From the NCBI GenBank assembly GCA_965221635.1, contig OZ244902.1, forward strand, positions 744,001 to 808,000: a DNA stretch of 64,000 bases, in the 5' to 3' direction. The first letter of the stretch is position 1. Each line of letters opens with the position of its first letter. The stretch is from JAAXHB01 sp965221635. Its GTDB lineage: Bacteria; Actinomycetota; Acidimicrobiia; Acidimicrobiales; Aldehydirespiratoraceae. Positions 9,548 to 17,009 of the stretch are shown piece by piece. The translations under genes and the position numbers were made by a program. Under the pieces are notes generated by a model. The model was not told the origin of the DNA and did not search any database. It worked only from the letters and a program-made list of their open reading frames with translations.

Positions 9548-10413
9548 TGACTGCTTCGGTTGCGTTCACGTTGGATCTTGAGGATCACCGCGCCGACGAC
9601 TGCGCCGAGCTTCGCTACCCGGCGGTCACCGAACGCTTGCTCGACTTGCTCGACGAGTGGGGTGTGCGGGGAACGGTGTTCGTTGTTGGGGAGGTGGTGG
9701 ACGAGTCGCCGGCGCTGGTGCGTGAAGTCGCCGCCAGGGGTCACGAGGTGGGTTTGCACGGCGCCACCCACACGCCGTTGCCCGAGGTGGGCCCGGATCG
9801 TTTCCGTGAGGCAACCGCTCGTGCCACCGCGGCGCTGGCGGATTGCACCGGCGCCAACCCCGCCGGGTTCAGGGCGCCGATCTTTTCGATGGTTCCCGAG
9901 TCGGCGTGGGCTCCGGAGATCCTCACCGACCTGGGTTACCGCTACTCATCGAGCGTGCTGCCTGCCCGCAACCCTCTCTTCGGCTGGCCGGAAGCGCCCA
10001 AGCACCCGTTCCGCTGGCCGTGCGGATTGATCGAACTTCCCAGCCCTGTCATGGGTGTCGGCAAGCTGCGCCTGCCATTGCTCGGCGGCACCTATCTGCG
10101 CATCGCCCCGTCGCCGTTGATTGCCTGGGCGCGCCGCCAGGCGAGCCGTCACCCGGCGCCGTGGCTGTACGCCCATCCGTACGATTTCGATCCTCACGAG
10201 CCCCGCTGGGTGGTGCCCGAGGTGGGCCGCGTGGGCAGCGTGTTGCTGTGGCACCGCCGGCGTGGCATGGCCAAAAGGGTGCGCCAAGTGTGCTCCGGCG
10301 CCACCGAAACCCTGCACGCCCTGGCCGAGAAGCACCAAGACGCCTCCGTTTTCCACCCGACAAACGCCAACCCCACGCCCGCCGGAAACCGGAAAAGCAG
10401 GCCAGGCTCATGA
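9547..10413 (+). CDS. polysaccharide deacetylase (NodB-like)
   Basis: About 288 residues. The first metal-site motif TLDLEDHRADD stands at the N terminus, followed by GVRGTVFVVGEVVDE, the second motif GHEVGLHGATHTPL, and the Arg-containing GFRAPIFSM. These are the NodB-homology signatures, in the branch that often accompanies exopolysaccharide loci. The predicted reaction is metal-dependent N- or O-deacetylation of a glycan. No signal peptide is visible, so it probably acts on a cytoplasmic or lipid-linked intermediate. Start and stop both overlap their neighbours by one to four bases (TGATG and ATGA), placing it firmly in the operon. Confidence 0.85.
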   Translation: MTASVAFTLDLEDHRADDCAELRYPAVTERLLDLLDEWGVRGTVFVVGEVVDESPALVREVAARGHEVGLHGATHTPLPEVGPDRFREATARATAALADCTGANPAGFRAPIFSMVPESAWAPEILTDLGYRYSSSVLPARNPLFGWPEAPKHPFRWPCGLIELPSPVMGVGKLRLPLLGGTYLRIAPSPLIAWARRQASRHPAPWLYAHPYDFDPHEPRWVVPEVGRVGSVLLWHRRRGMAKRVRQVCSGATETLHALAEKHQDASVFHPTNANPTPAGNRKSRPGS

Positions 10414-11180
10414 GCACCGACTGGGAGGCCCAACACCAGGCCGACGATTCCAGCCTGGTTCACAAGCTTCCTAAGGCGCCCCTGGTGGATCGGGTGACCC
10501 TGCTGGAGGACATCTGCCGTGGCCGCACGGTGATCCACGTGGGTTTCGCCGACGCCGGTTTCAGGCAGCGTCAGCAAAGCCAAGGCCGGTGGCTGCACGC
10601 CCGGTTGCGCGCCGTGGCCGCCGACCTGGTGGGCCTCGACACCGACGAGCAAGGAGTGGCCGAAGCCAAAGCGGAGGGCTACAACGTCCACCAGGTCGAC
10701 TGCACCGATCCTGAAGCGGTAGCCGCCCTGGGCGTGCCACCAGCCGAGGTGGTGCTGGCAGGAGAGATCATCGAACACCTCCACAGCCCAGGCCCGTTCC
10801 TCGATGCCATGCACCACCTGTGCAAGTCCGACGGCACGCTCGTGATCACCACCCCCAACGCCTACGGCCTGATCAACCCGGCGGCAGCCATCCTGAGAGG
10901 AGTGGAGATCAACCACCCCGACCACATAGCCATGTTCACCTGGCGAACCCTCACCCAGCTGCTAATCCGCCACAACTGGCACCCCACAGAAACAGCCGTC
11001 TACGTGCCAAGCATCCCCAAACAAAGCCCAACCCCCCCAGGAGCCCCAACCAAGCCACCCCCAAAAACAGCCCACCTAGCCCTAAGAGCACTACTGGCCA
11101 CAGAAAAACTCCTAGCCAAAGCAGGCCGCCCCTTCGCAGCAGACGGCCTAATAATCCAATCCCAAAGGTCCAGGAACTAG
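10410..11180 (+). CDS. class I SAM-dependent methyltransferase
   Basis: About 256 residues. The Rossmann landmarks are visible: TVIHVGFADAG (motif I, slightly atypical), VVGLDTDEQG-type acidic strand end, VVLAGEIIEHLHSPGPFLD (motif IV-like) and GTLVITTPNAYGL. This pattern is common in methyltransferases of glycan clusters. It is the last gene of the operon and overlaps the deacetylase by ATGA. The last 180 bases are strongly A/C-rich and encode a Pro/Lys-rich stretch. The stop codon (TAG) shares a palindromic CTAG with the stop of the convergent NfeD-like gene. Confidence 0.82.
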   Translation: MSTDWEAQHQADDSSLVHKLPKAPLVDRVTLLEDICRGRTVIHVGFADAGFRQRQQSQGRWLHARLRAVAADLVGLDTDEQGVAEAKAEGYNVHQVDCTDPEAVAALGVPPAEVVLAGEIIEHLHSPGPFLDAMHHLCKSDGTLVITTPNAYGLINPAAAILRGVEINHPDHIAMFTWRTLTQLLIRHNWHPTETAVYVPSIPKQSPTPPGAPTKPPPKTAHLALRALLATEKLLAKAGRPFAADGLIIQSQRSRN

Positions 11181-12478
11181 TCGGAGTCCTCGGGAGGGGC
11201 GACTGTCAGCACGAGGCCTTCGAGAGACACCACGCGCACGGGATCCCCGGCCTCGACAGTGTGTGCCCGATGAGTTCGCGCCCTCCAGGGGGCTCCGTCA
11301 ATCTCCACCACGCCCTCGGGATCCAGCCCCTCAACAGCAACCCCGTCAGCCCCGATCATCCATTCACGCCCAATGGTGGGCAACGAGAACCGGGCTCGCA
11401 CCATGGCGGGCATCCCCACGGTCATGGCCAGCACCACGCCGAGGATCCCGGCCACTAGCGGCACCCATCCGGGTGATCCTCCCTCGAAGAGGGTCAGCGA
11501 CCCGGCCACGAGGCTCACGGTGGCGATCACCGTCCACACGCGGGGCACTCCGGTTTGGATGTCCACGCAGTACCCGAACGCGGCCAACAGCAACAGGATC
11601 ACACCAAGCCATCCGAAGGGCTGAGCCGCCAATCCGTACCCGCCAAGCAGCAAGGATCCGGCGCCCACCACACCGGCCACGCCAACACCGGCGGTGTACA
11701 GCTCGAAGATCAACAGCACCCCGGCGCTGAGCAGCAGCAGGTAGGCCACGGCTGGGCTGGCGGCGGTGTGCATGTACTGGTCGAGCAGGGGAAGTTTCGC
11801 GAAGCGCACTCGGCTGAGCGGCACTCGCACCGGTTCGTCGCCTGTGGTGTCTATCTCGGTTCGGAACCCTGGAAGGTCAAGCACGAAGAAAGGCAGGGTG
11901 GGGGCCTCACGGGCCAGTCCGAGTTGGATCGCCTCGGTGGACGAGATGGTGCCGTCGGTCATCCGTGGATACGCGGCGGCGAAGGTTTCGGGCAGTTCGA
12001 ACGCGGCGGTTCCGGCGTTTCCGAGGCGTGATCCGGGCGCCAGGGCCAGGTCGTCCACCACACCGGCAAGCTGGGCTAGGCCTCCTTTGGCTTCGGCGCC
12101 CGATGGCCCCACCCACATGGTCACCGGAACGGCCGACCCGGTGATGGCATCGGCCAGCTCGGCGAGGCGTTCGTCGTCGATCACGGCTCGGGGGCTGTCC
12201 ACCTGCAACACCAAGGCAATGGAGCCTTCCGATTCGGCGCGGCGGATCGACCGTTCGATGAAGTTGGCGACGATCCCGTCGAGGTGTCCCGATATTTCCA
12301 CCACGTCCACAACGTCCGCCCCGGCGGGTTCACCGTCCCACTCCTGAGCGCTCACCGGGGCCGCGGCAGCCCCGGAGGTGACGATCATCCCCACGAGAGC
12401 AGCGGCGATTAACCCCAACGCCATCCACAGGCGCCACCTGCGGACGACAACTCGAAGGCGGTTAGGCGAGCGTTGCAT
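11177..12478 (-). CDS. NfeD-like membrane protein with degenerate ClpP-type protease domain
   Basis: About 433 residues. An N-terminal hydrophobic segment (LWMALGLIAAALVGMIV) reads as a signal or anchor. A ClpP/SppA-fold domain follows (GSIALVLQVDSPRAVIDD, VTMWVGPSGAEAKGG, LALAPGSRLGNAG), then about five membrane helices and a C-terminal OB-type NfeD domain (GADGVAVEGLDPEGVVEIDG). The family cleaves membrane-associated substrates and accompanies stomatin-like proteins. Here the usual A-S-A-G nucleophile loop reads AEAKGGLA, so the catalytic serine appears to be missing. The protein may be a structural pseudo-protease. ATG 12478 avoids an unlikely N-terminal extension. No stomatin gene is adjacent. 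Confidence 0.8.
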   Translation of the reverse strand: MQRSPNRLRVVVRRWRLWMALGLIAAALVGMIVTSGAAAAPVSAQEWDGEPAGADVVDVVEISGHLDGIVANFIERSIRRAESEGSIALVLQVDSPRAVIDDERLAELADAITGSAVPVTMWVGPSGAEAKGGLAQLAGVVDDLALAPGSRLGNAGTAAFELPETFAAAYPRMTDGTISSTEAIQLGLAREAPTLPFFVLDLPGFRTEIDTTGDEPVRVPLSRVRFAKLPLLDQYMHTAASPAVAYLLLLSAGVLLIFELYTAGVGVAGVVGAGSLLLGGYGLAAQPFGWLGVILLLLAAFGYCVDIQTGVPRVWTVIATVSLVAGSLTLFEGGSPGWVPLVAGILGVVLAMTVGMPAMVRARFSLPTIGREWMIGADGVAVEGLDPEGVVEIDGAPWRARTHRAHTVEAGDPVRVVSLEGLVLTVAPPEDSD

Positions 12479-12592
12479 CGAGGCGGCGCGGCAGTTGCTC
12501 AGCAGCGCGGTCGCGCACGAAGAAAACCTGCCACGCACGAGATTCGGTTCAAGGTGGGGGGTTGGGCGCGCTGGTGCCTGCAGGTGGGGTGC

Positions 12593-12934
12593 TCAGCTGT
12601 TGAGCGCGGTGACGGCGCCGGTGAGGGTTTCCTCCACGGGCACTATGCGGTTGAAGCCGGTGGTGTGAAGCAGGCGCACGAGGTTGTCCGCGTTGCAGTA
12701 CACGGCGACCCGGCCTTCGCCTTCGCGAATTCGGCGAACCCCGCCGATGAGAGCACCGAGTCCTGCGGAATCCATGAAGGGAACGTTGCAGAGATCCACC
12801 ACCAACCGGCCTCCGTCGGGCTGGTCGTTGAGCGCTTGGCGGAATTGCGCCACCGAGTAGGCGTCGATGTCACCCCTTGGGCGAAGCACGGCAAAGTTGC
12901 CTGCCTCGTTGCTCTCGGATTCGATCTCAAGCAT
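12593..12934 (-). CDS. STAS-domain anti-sigma factor antagonist
   Basis: 113 residues that make up a single STAS domain: VLRPRGDIDAYSVAQFRQAL, then LVVDLCNVPFMDSAGLGALI with the phospho-acceptor serine in MDSAGLG. In the RsbV/SpoIIAA family this serine is phosphorylated by an anti-sigma kinase, and the dephosphorylated form releases a sigma factor. No kinase or sigma gene is next to it. The ATG at 12934 lies 7 nt after a TACCAT hexamer and has no Shine-Dalgarno, so the mRNA is probably leaderless. It is divergent from the receiver-domain gene across 49 bp. Confidence 0.88.
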   Translation of the reverse strand: MLEIESESNEAGNFAVLRPRGDIDAYSVAQFRQALNDQPDGGRLVVDLCNVPFMDSAGLGALIGGVRRIREGEGRVAVYCNADNLVRLLHTTGFNRIVPVEETLTGAVTALNS

Positions 12935-12941
12935 GGCCCCG

Positions 12942-12947
12942 ATGGTA
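12942..12947 (-). promoter_or_regulatory. putative leaderless -10 box of STAS gene
   Basis: TACCAT on the minus strand with a 7-nt spacer to ATG 12934. It lies back to back with the -10 box of the divergent receiver gene. Confidence 0.45.
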
Positions 12948-12969
12948 CCCGCGGCTCGGGTTGGATCGG

Positions 12970-12975
12970 TAGTCT
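12970..12975 (+). promoter_or_regulatory. putative leaderless -10 box of receiver gene
   Basis: TAGTCT with an 8-nt spacer to GTG 12984 and no Shine-Dalgarno sequence. Confidence 0.45.
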
Positions 12976-12983
12976 GGGCCACC

Positions 12984-13373
12984 GTGCCTACGGTGCTGGT
13001 GGCCACTGATGCCGACTCGGTCGGCGACTTGTGCATGGCCGCGGTTGGTGGCGAATACCACGTGGTGAGGGTGAATCGTGGCCAGGCCGTGCTCGACGCG
13101 GTGGCCTCAGCGGATCCCGATGTGGTGGTGCTGGATCTGCAGATCGCCAACATGGGCGCAATGGCGGTGTGTTTGGCGATCCGCCAGGAGGAGGAGATGG
13201 GCCGCCTGGCGCCAAGGCCGGTGCTGTTGCTTCTCGACCGTGAGGCCGACGAGTTCCTGGCTCGTCGCAGCGGCGCCGATGAGTGGCTGGTGAAGCCGGT
13301 GAGTTTCCTGCGCCTGGCCCGTGCGGTTCGATCCCTTCACGAGGCCCGGCCTGCGGCTTCAATTCCGGGCTGA
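12984..13373 (+). CDS. stand-alone response-regulator receiver-like protein
   Basis: 129 residues covering one receiver fold. An acidic pair sits at the N terminus (VATDAD), the phospho-acceptor Asp lies in PDVVVLDLQIANMG, and the conserved Lys is in EWLVKPVSFLRL. There is no output domain, so it is probably a single-domain regulator that acts by protein contact. The GTG at 12984 is chosen because translation of the fold begins there and TAGTCT lies 8 nt upstream. Its divergent partner is a STAS antagonist, which suggests a shared stress- or sigma-control circuit, although no histidine kinase is nearby. Confidence 0.8.
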   Translation: MPTVLVATDADSVGDLCMAAVGGEYHVVRVNRGQAVLDAVASADPDVVVLDLQIANMGAMAVCLAIRQEEEMGRLAPRPVLLLLDREADEFLARRSGADEWLVKPVSFLRLARAVRSLHEARPAASIPG

Positions 13374-13429
13374 TCGCAGCGCAGCCCACGGCGCCGACGG
13401 GGCGCTAGCCTGCGATCCTCATTCGAACA

Positions 13430-13503
13430 CGGGCAGTGGCGCAGCTTGGTAGCGCGCCTCGTTCGGGACGAGGAGGTCGTGGGTTCAAATCCCGCCTGCC
13501 CGA
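13430..13503 (+). tRNA. tRNA-Pro(CGG)
   Basis: A 74-nt tRNA. The acceptor stem is CGGGCAG/CTGCCCG, the anticodon loop TTCGGGA reads CGG (13464-13466), and the T arm is GTGGG-TTCAAAT-CCCGC. CCA is not encoded. A TAGCCT hexamer at 13406 is a plausible -10 element. Confidence 0.95.
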
Positions 13504-13533
13504 CAAATCCCGCGGCGCCAATCCGAGGTCAGT

Positions 13534-14262
13534 TCAGGGTGTGGTAGCCGCGGCGCATTGCGCCATGAAGTTGTCGTACAACTTGGCTGCGGAATCCGCG
13601 AACTCGCCCATGTGAGCTTCGGACGCGGCGGCGAGCGATCCGAGCGCGTCGGGGCCGAGAGTCGCCTCCAGCGCGGCGCGGTAGGCGTCGATTGCGGCCC
13701 AGTTGCTCACCGTGTCGTCTTCCACTTCCACGTGGTATTGCATCGACCACGCCCGCTCACCCACGCGCATGGCTTGCACCGCGCACGCCGGTGAGGAGGC
13801 CAGCACCACGGCGCCTTCGGGTGGTTGCGCCACTCGCACCGAATGCCATTGCAGCGCCTGTTGATCACGGGCCATGCCCGCGAAGATCGGATCTTGTTGG
13901 CCGGCGTCGGTGAGTTCCACGCCCATCACCCCGATCTCCGGGGGGCGTTGAGGCCCGCAAGTGCCGCCAAGGGCGTCGGCCAGCAGTTGATGTCCCAGGC
14001 ACAACCCCAGAAAGGGCCGGTCGAGTTCTTGCACCCAGCGGCGGATGGCTCGCTTCTCCTCGATCAGCCATGGGTGCTCCTCGATGTCCCACACGTCCAT
14101 CGGGCCGCCCATCACCCAAAGCGCGTCGTATTCGTCCAGTGTGGGGATCGGTTCGCCCTGGTCGAGTTCTACTGCTGTCCATTCGATGCCGTCTCGGGCC
14201 AGGAAGTCCCGCAGTCGGCCCGGATGCTCGCAGTCGATGTGTTGGAACACAAGCAACTTCAT
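13534..14262 (-). CDS. class I glutamine amidotransferase-like protein (GuaA-N type)
   Basis: 242 residues. It begins LLVFQHIDCEHPG and carries ALWVMGGPMDVWD, the nucleophile elbow FLGLCLGHQLLADALGG and the histidine in MQYHVEVEDDTV, where the usual HPE is replaced by HVE. This stand-alone GMP-synthase-like amidotransferase family is widespread; characterised members hydrolyse gamma-glutamyl bonds, but the substrate here is unknown. The start at ATG 14262 is set by the fold; an upstream extension is Ala/Pro-rich and unlikely. A TAGCAA hexamer 8 nt upstream is a weak candidate -10. Confidence 0.82.
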   Translation of the reverse strand: MKLLVFQHIDCEHPGRLRDFLARDGIEWTAVELDQGEPIPTLDEYDALWVMGGPMDVWDIEEHPWLIEEKRAIRRWVQELDRPFLGLCLGHQLLADALGGTCGPQRPPEIGVMGVELTDAGQQDPIFAGMARDQQALQWHSVRVAQPPEGAVVLASSPACAVQAMRVGERAWSMQYHVEVEDDTVSNWAAIDAYRAALEATLGPDALGSLAAASEAHMGEFADSAAKLYDNFMAQCAAATTP

Positions 14263-14335
14263 GCCAAGCGTTGCTACCACAACCCCCAGCTTGTCGCAGG
14301 CTCGGCGCTGGTCACCGGGGGCGGCTTCACCCCGG

Positions 14336-15199
14336 TCACAGGCCGGTGGGGCGGTTGGTGAATCGTCCGGCGGAAGGCGAGTAGAACCAGCCGCCGCCGG
14401 CGCGGGTGCCGCCATCCGCGGGAATGTTCACCCCGGTCACAAACGAGGACAGGTCGCTCGCCAGGAACAACGCCACCCGTGCCTGGTCTTCGGGCCATCC
14501 AAGGCGCCCAACCGGCGCCCACGCCTCCCACAGATGGTCGTGTTCGGCGTGACCGGCGCGGTAGTCCACCTGGGGTGTCTGGGTGAGGTCGGTGCCGATT
14601 CCGTTGGCTCGGATGCCGTGGCGCCCGTAACCCGCGGCCAGCGAAGTGGTGAAGTGCGCCACCGCTGCCTTCATCGCCGCGTACACCGGCTCGCCGGGGT
14701 AGCCGCGCATTCCCTCCACCGAGTGAACGTTCACGATTGCACCGGCGCCGCGGCTGATCATGTGCGGCAGGAAGGCCCTGGTCACCGAGAACACGTGGCG
14801 CAGGTTGATCTCGTACATGGCCTGCCAAGACTCGGGTGACGATTCGTGGAAGCGCACCAGTGGCCGGTAGTCGCCAACGTTGTTCACCAGCACATCCACC
14901 CGGCCGTGGGTTTGGATCACGTGGCTTCGGAACCGCTCCACGGCGTCGTCGTCGCGCACGTCCAGCACATGCGCAGCACACACATGCCCGGCGTCGCTGA
15001 TCTGCCCGGCAATCCTCTCGGCGCGTTGCCGGTCGATCTCGGCCACCTCAACTAGCGCGCCGTGCTGGGCGAACAGGCGGCTGATGGCGCCACCGATGCC
15101 GTCGCCGCCACCGGTCACCACCGCCACCCGTCCCTCAAGCAGCCGGTTGTAGTCGTCGATGGACGGCACCCGCTCAGGGCTCGAACGCTGCAAGGTCAC
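14336..15199 (-). CDS. short-chain dehydrogenase/reductase
   Basis: About 287 residues. The Rossmann motif VVTGGGDGIGGA, the structural NNVGDY (NNAG-like), the active-site Ser in VNVHSVEG and the catalytic YAAMK (YxxxK) are all present. The C-terminal GVNIPADGGTRAGGGWFYS is typical of classical SDR oxidoreductases. Substrate unknown. The start is uncertain: GTG 15199 or GTG 15169. The longest frame would run into the control region of the divergent XRE-cupin gene. That regulator may control this gene, but this is inferred only from position. Confidence 0.85.
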   Translation of the reverse strand: MTLQRSSPERVPSIDDYNRLLEGRVAVVTGGGDGIGGAISRLFAQHGALVEVAEIDRQRAERIAGQISDAGHVCAAHVLDVRDDDAVERFRSHVIQTHGRVDVLVNNVGDYRPLVRFHESSPESWQAMYEINLRHVFSVTRAFLPHMISRGAGAIVNVHSVEGMRGYPGEPVYAAMKAAVAHFTTSLAAGYGRHGIRANGIGTDLTQTPQVDYRAGHAEHDHLWEAWAPVGRLGWPEDQARVALFLASDLSSFVTGVNIPADGGTRAGGGWFYSPSAGRFTNRPTGL

Positions 15200-15347
15200 C
15201 TCCGGCGCGCCCCGGCGCGGCGGCGAGTGCGGGAATGTGTCACCAGGATCACGATCCTCCGATGGTAGGTGCCCAAACCCGCCGGCGCCGCTCGGGGCAA
15301 CCAGCACGGGTCGGGGGATCGTTGTTGGGATCTGGCAGGATCAAGGG

Positions 15348-16049
15348 GTGGCGCGCAACTACCGGCTGAGCGATCAAGCCAACGCCGTCGAGCGATCAGT
15401 CGCATCCTCCGATGGCGGCGCTGCCCACCCCGCCGACGGAGGCGAGGCGCCGGAGGGGTTCGCCGAGGAGTTGACCACCGACGAGGTTTGCCGTGCGGTG
15501 GGCGCCAGGGTGAGAGAACTGCGACAGGGGCTCGGGTTGACCATGTCCGCCTTTGCGGACGCTTCGGGCTTGTCGCTGGGGATGTTGTCCAAGATCGAGC
15601 ACGGCCACAGCGCACCAAGCCTTTCCACGCTGGTGCGCCTGGCCACCACGGCCCAGGTGCCGGTGACCGCACTGTTTAGGGGCCTCGACGAGGAACACGA
15701 CCTGGTGATCGTTCGAGCCGGTGAAGGTCACGAGATCCACCACGAGGGCAGCGGGCCCGGGCGCCTCTACCAGGACTTGGGTGCGCTGCGAGGCCCCAAC
15801 AGGGTGATCGAACCGATGATCGCCACCCTGTCCGAGCCCAGCGACGTGTTCCCGTTGTACCAGCACCCCGGAGTGGAGTTCATCCACGTGTTGGAGGGAT
15901 CGTTCGATTACGGCTACGGCGGTCGGGTGTACCGCCTCCACGCGGGCGACACGATGCAGATCCACGGCGAGGTCGCCCACGGCCCGGTGAAGCTGATCAG
16001 CCCACCGGTGCGGTTGATGTCGGTAAAGGTGTACCCCTCAGGCGAGTAG
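15348..16049 (+). CDS. XRE-family regulator with C-terminal cupin
   Basis: 233 residues. A helix-turn-helix of the Cro/C1 type spans roughly residues 50-105 (VRELRQGLGLTMSAFADASG, SLGMLSKIEHGHSAPS). A cupin_2 barrel follows (HPGVEFIHVLEGSFDYGYGG, LHAGDTMQIHGEVAHGP). This architecture is typical of repressors or activators that sense a small metabolite and often control an adjacent transporter or oxidoreductase. The divergent SDR and the downstream small membrane protein are the obvious candidates. GTG 15348 is preceded by AAGGG. Confidence 0.87.
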   Translation: MARNYRLSDQANAVERSVASSDGGAAHPADGGEAPEGFAEELTTDEVCRAVGARVRELRQGLGLTMSAFADASGLSLGMLSKIEHGHSAPSLSTLVRLATTAQVPVTALFRGLDEEHDLVIVRAGEGHEIHHEGSGPGRLYQDLGALRGPNRVIEPMIATLSEPSDVFPLYQHPGVEFIHVLEGSFDYGYGGRVYRLHAGDTMQIHGEVAHGPVKLISPPVRLMSVKVYPSGE

Positions 16050-16076
16050 CCGGGTACGAGTCGAAGGGAAGACGCG

Positions 16077-16292
16077 ATGGGATTGATGTTCCTGATGCAA
16101 TCCGAGGTGCTTTGGGCGATGTGGATGCTGCTGGTGGGGGTGATGGGGCTCACGTTCTGGGAGTGCCGCGAGCGCGGCTACCGCAGAAAGGTCACGATTT
16201 GGTGGATGCTGTTCGTATTCACCTTGGCCCACGTGATCGGCTACCTGATTTTGCGTTTCGCGGTGAAGCCCCCCGCGGAGCCCGCCGACTAG
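16077..16292 (+). CDS. small two-helix membrane protein
   Basis: 71 residues with two hydrophobic segments, VLWAMWMLLVGVMGLTFW and WWMLFVFTLAHVIGYLIL, joined by a basic loop (RERGYRRK). It starts 27 bp after the XRE-cupin stop, with GGGAAG before the ATG, so it probably shares that transcript. No family recognised. Confidence 0.65.
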   Translation: MGLMFLMQSEVLWAMWMLLVGVMGLTFWECRERGYRRKVTIWWMLFVFTLAHVIGYLILRFAVKPPAEPAD

Positions 16293-16342
16293 CAGCAGCG
16301 GGTCGCCGAGCGCAGTCCGCGGATCCCCGCGCCCACTGCGAT

Positions 16343-16348
16343 TAGCCT
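16343..16348 (+). promoter_or_regulatory. putative leaderless -10 box
   Basis: TAGCCT with a 6-nt spacer to GTG 16355. The same hexamer and spacer occur before ctaB at 63811. Confidence 0.5.
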
Positions 16349-16354
16349 GCGGTC

Positions 16355-16744
16355 GTGCCAGTCAGCGATCCGGTACCCATGCCCGGGCCCGAAGAGCGGC
16401 CCAAGGGTTTCGTGGCCCGCGTGAAGGCCACCCAGTCCCGAACGATCCTGCTTTTGGTGGTGGGCCTTGTGTTGGCGATGATGGTGTGGGGCCCGCTGCG
16501 TGCCTGCTCGGGGGTGGAGGTCGACGAGGACGAGGCGATAGCCACAGCCGTGCAGGAGATCGACTTCCAGCCGGAGCGCACCGAGGCCAGGCTGCTGCGC
16601 CAGGGCACCGGCACAGCCTGGATCGTGGTGTTCACCATCAAGGATCCCGACGGCGGGCGCGACGACTTCCTGCGCCATGTCACGGTGCGCATCCACCCCA
16701 CCACCGGCGCAGTGATCGACGTCACCGACCGATCCCCCACATAA
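16355..16744 (+). CDS. single-pass membrane protein with PepSY-like outer domain
   Basis: 129 residues. A short cytoplasmic segment precedes one helix (ILLLVVGLVLAMMVWGPL) and a small alpha-beta domain (DEDEAIATAVQEID ... VVFTIKDPDG ... VTVRIHPTTGAVIDVTDRS). The end of that domain resembles the strand-turn-strand of PepSY-type domains, but this is a weak resemblance. The GTG start is supported only by the TAGCCT box 6 nt upstream. Function unknown. Confidence 0.6.
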   Translation: MPVSDPVPMPGPEERPKGFVARVKATQSRTILLLVVGLVLAMMVWGPLRACSGVEVDEDEAIATAVQEIDFQPERTEARLLRQGTGTAWIVVFTIKDPDGGRDDFLRHVTVRIHPTTGAVIDVTDRSPT

Positions 16745-16754
16745 TCCCGCCCGC

Positions 16755-16768
16755 GGGGGTTCGCCCCC
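16755..16768 (+). terminator. GC hairpin with TTCG loop
   Basis: GGGGG-TTCG-CCCCC lies 10 bp after the stop at 16744. It is a short stem with no T tract, so it is a weak intrinsic terminator at best. Confidence 0.35.
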
Positions 16769-17009
16769 AGCCGGCATCCAGCTCACTCGGCGCCGTTCCC
16801 CGTCGCTGCACATCTCCACGAGCGCCGGCCTCATCCGCAGTCGCCGATCTCGGCGTTCGGTGGTGGTGCGGCAACACCTCGCCCGCACCCCACGCGGCAT
16901 TAGCCGCGGGGCCGTCCGTTACCGGCCCGGCCTGTGGCGATGTGCTAGCGTCGCCGTGTTCCGGTCACAGGGGCCGGGCAACGGAAAATGAAGCATTGGG
17001 GGTGAGTCA

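Noticed and set aside
16942..16960. TGCTAGCGT as promoter of amt
   Set aside because: Plausible extended -10, but no -35 at a fitting distance and no independent support; not listed as a feature.
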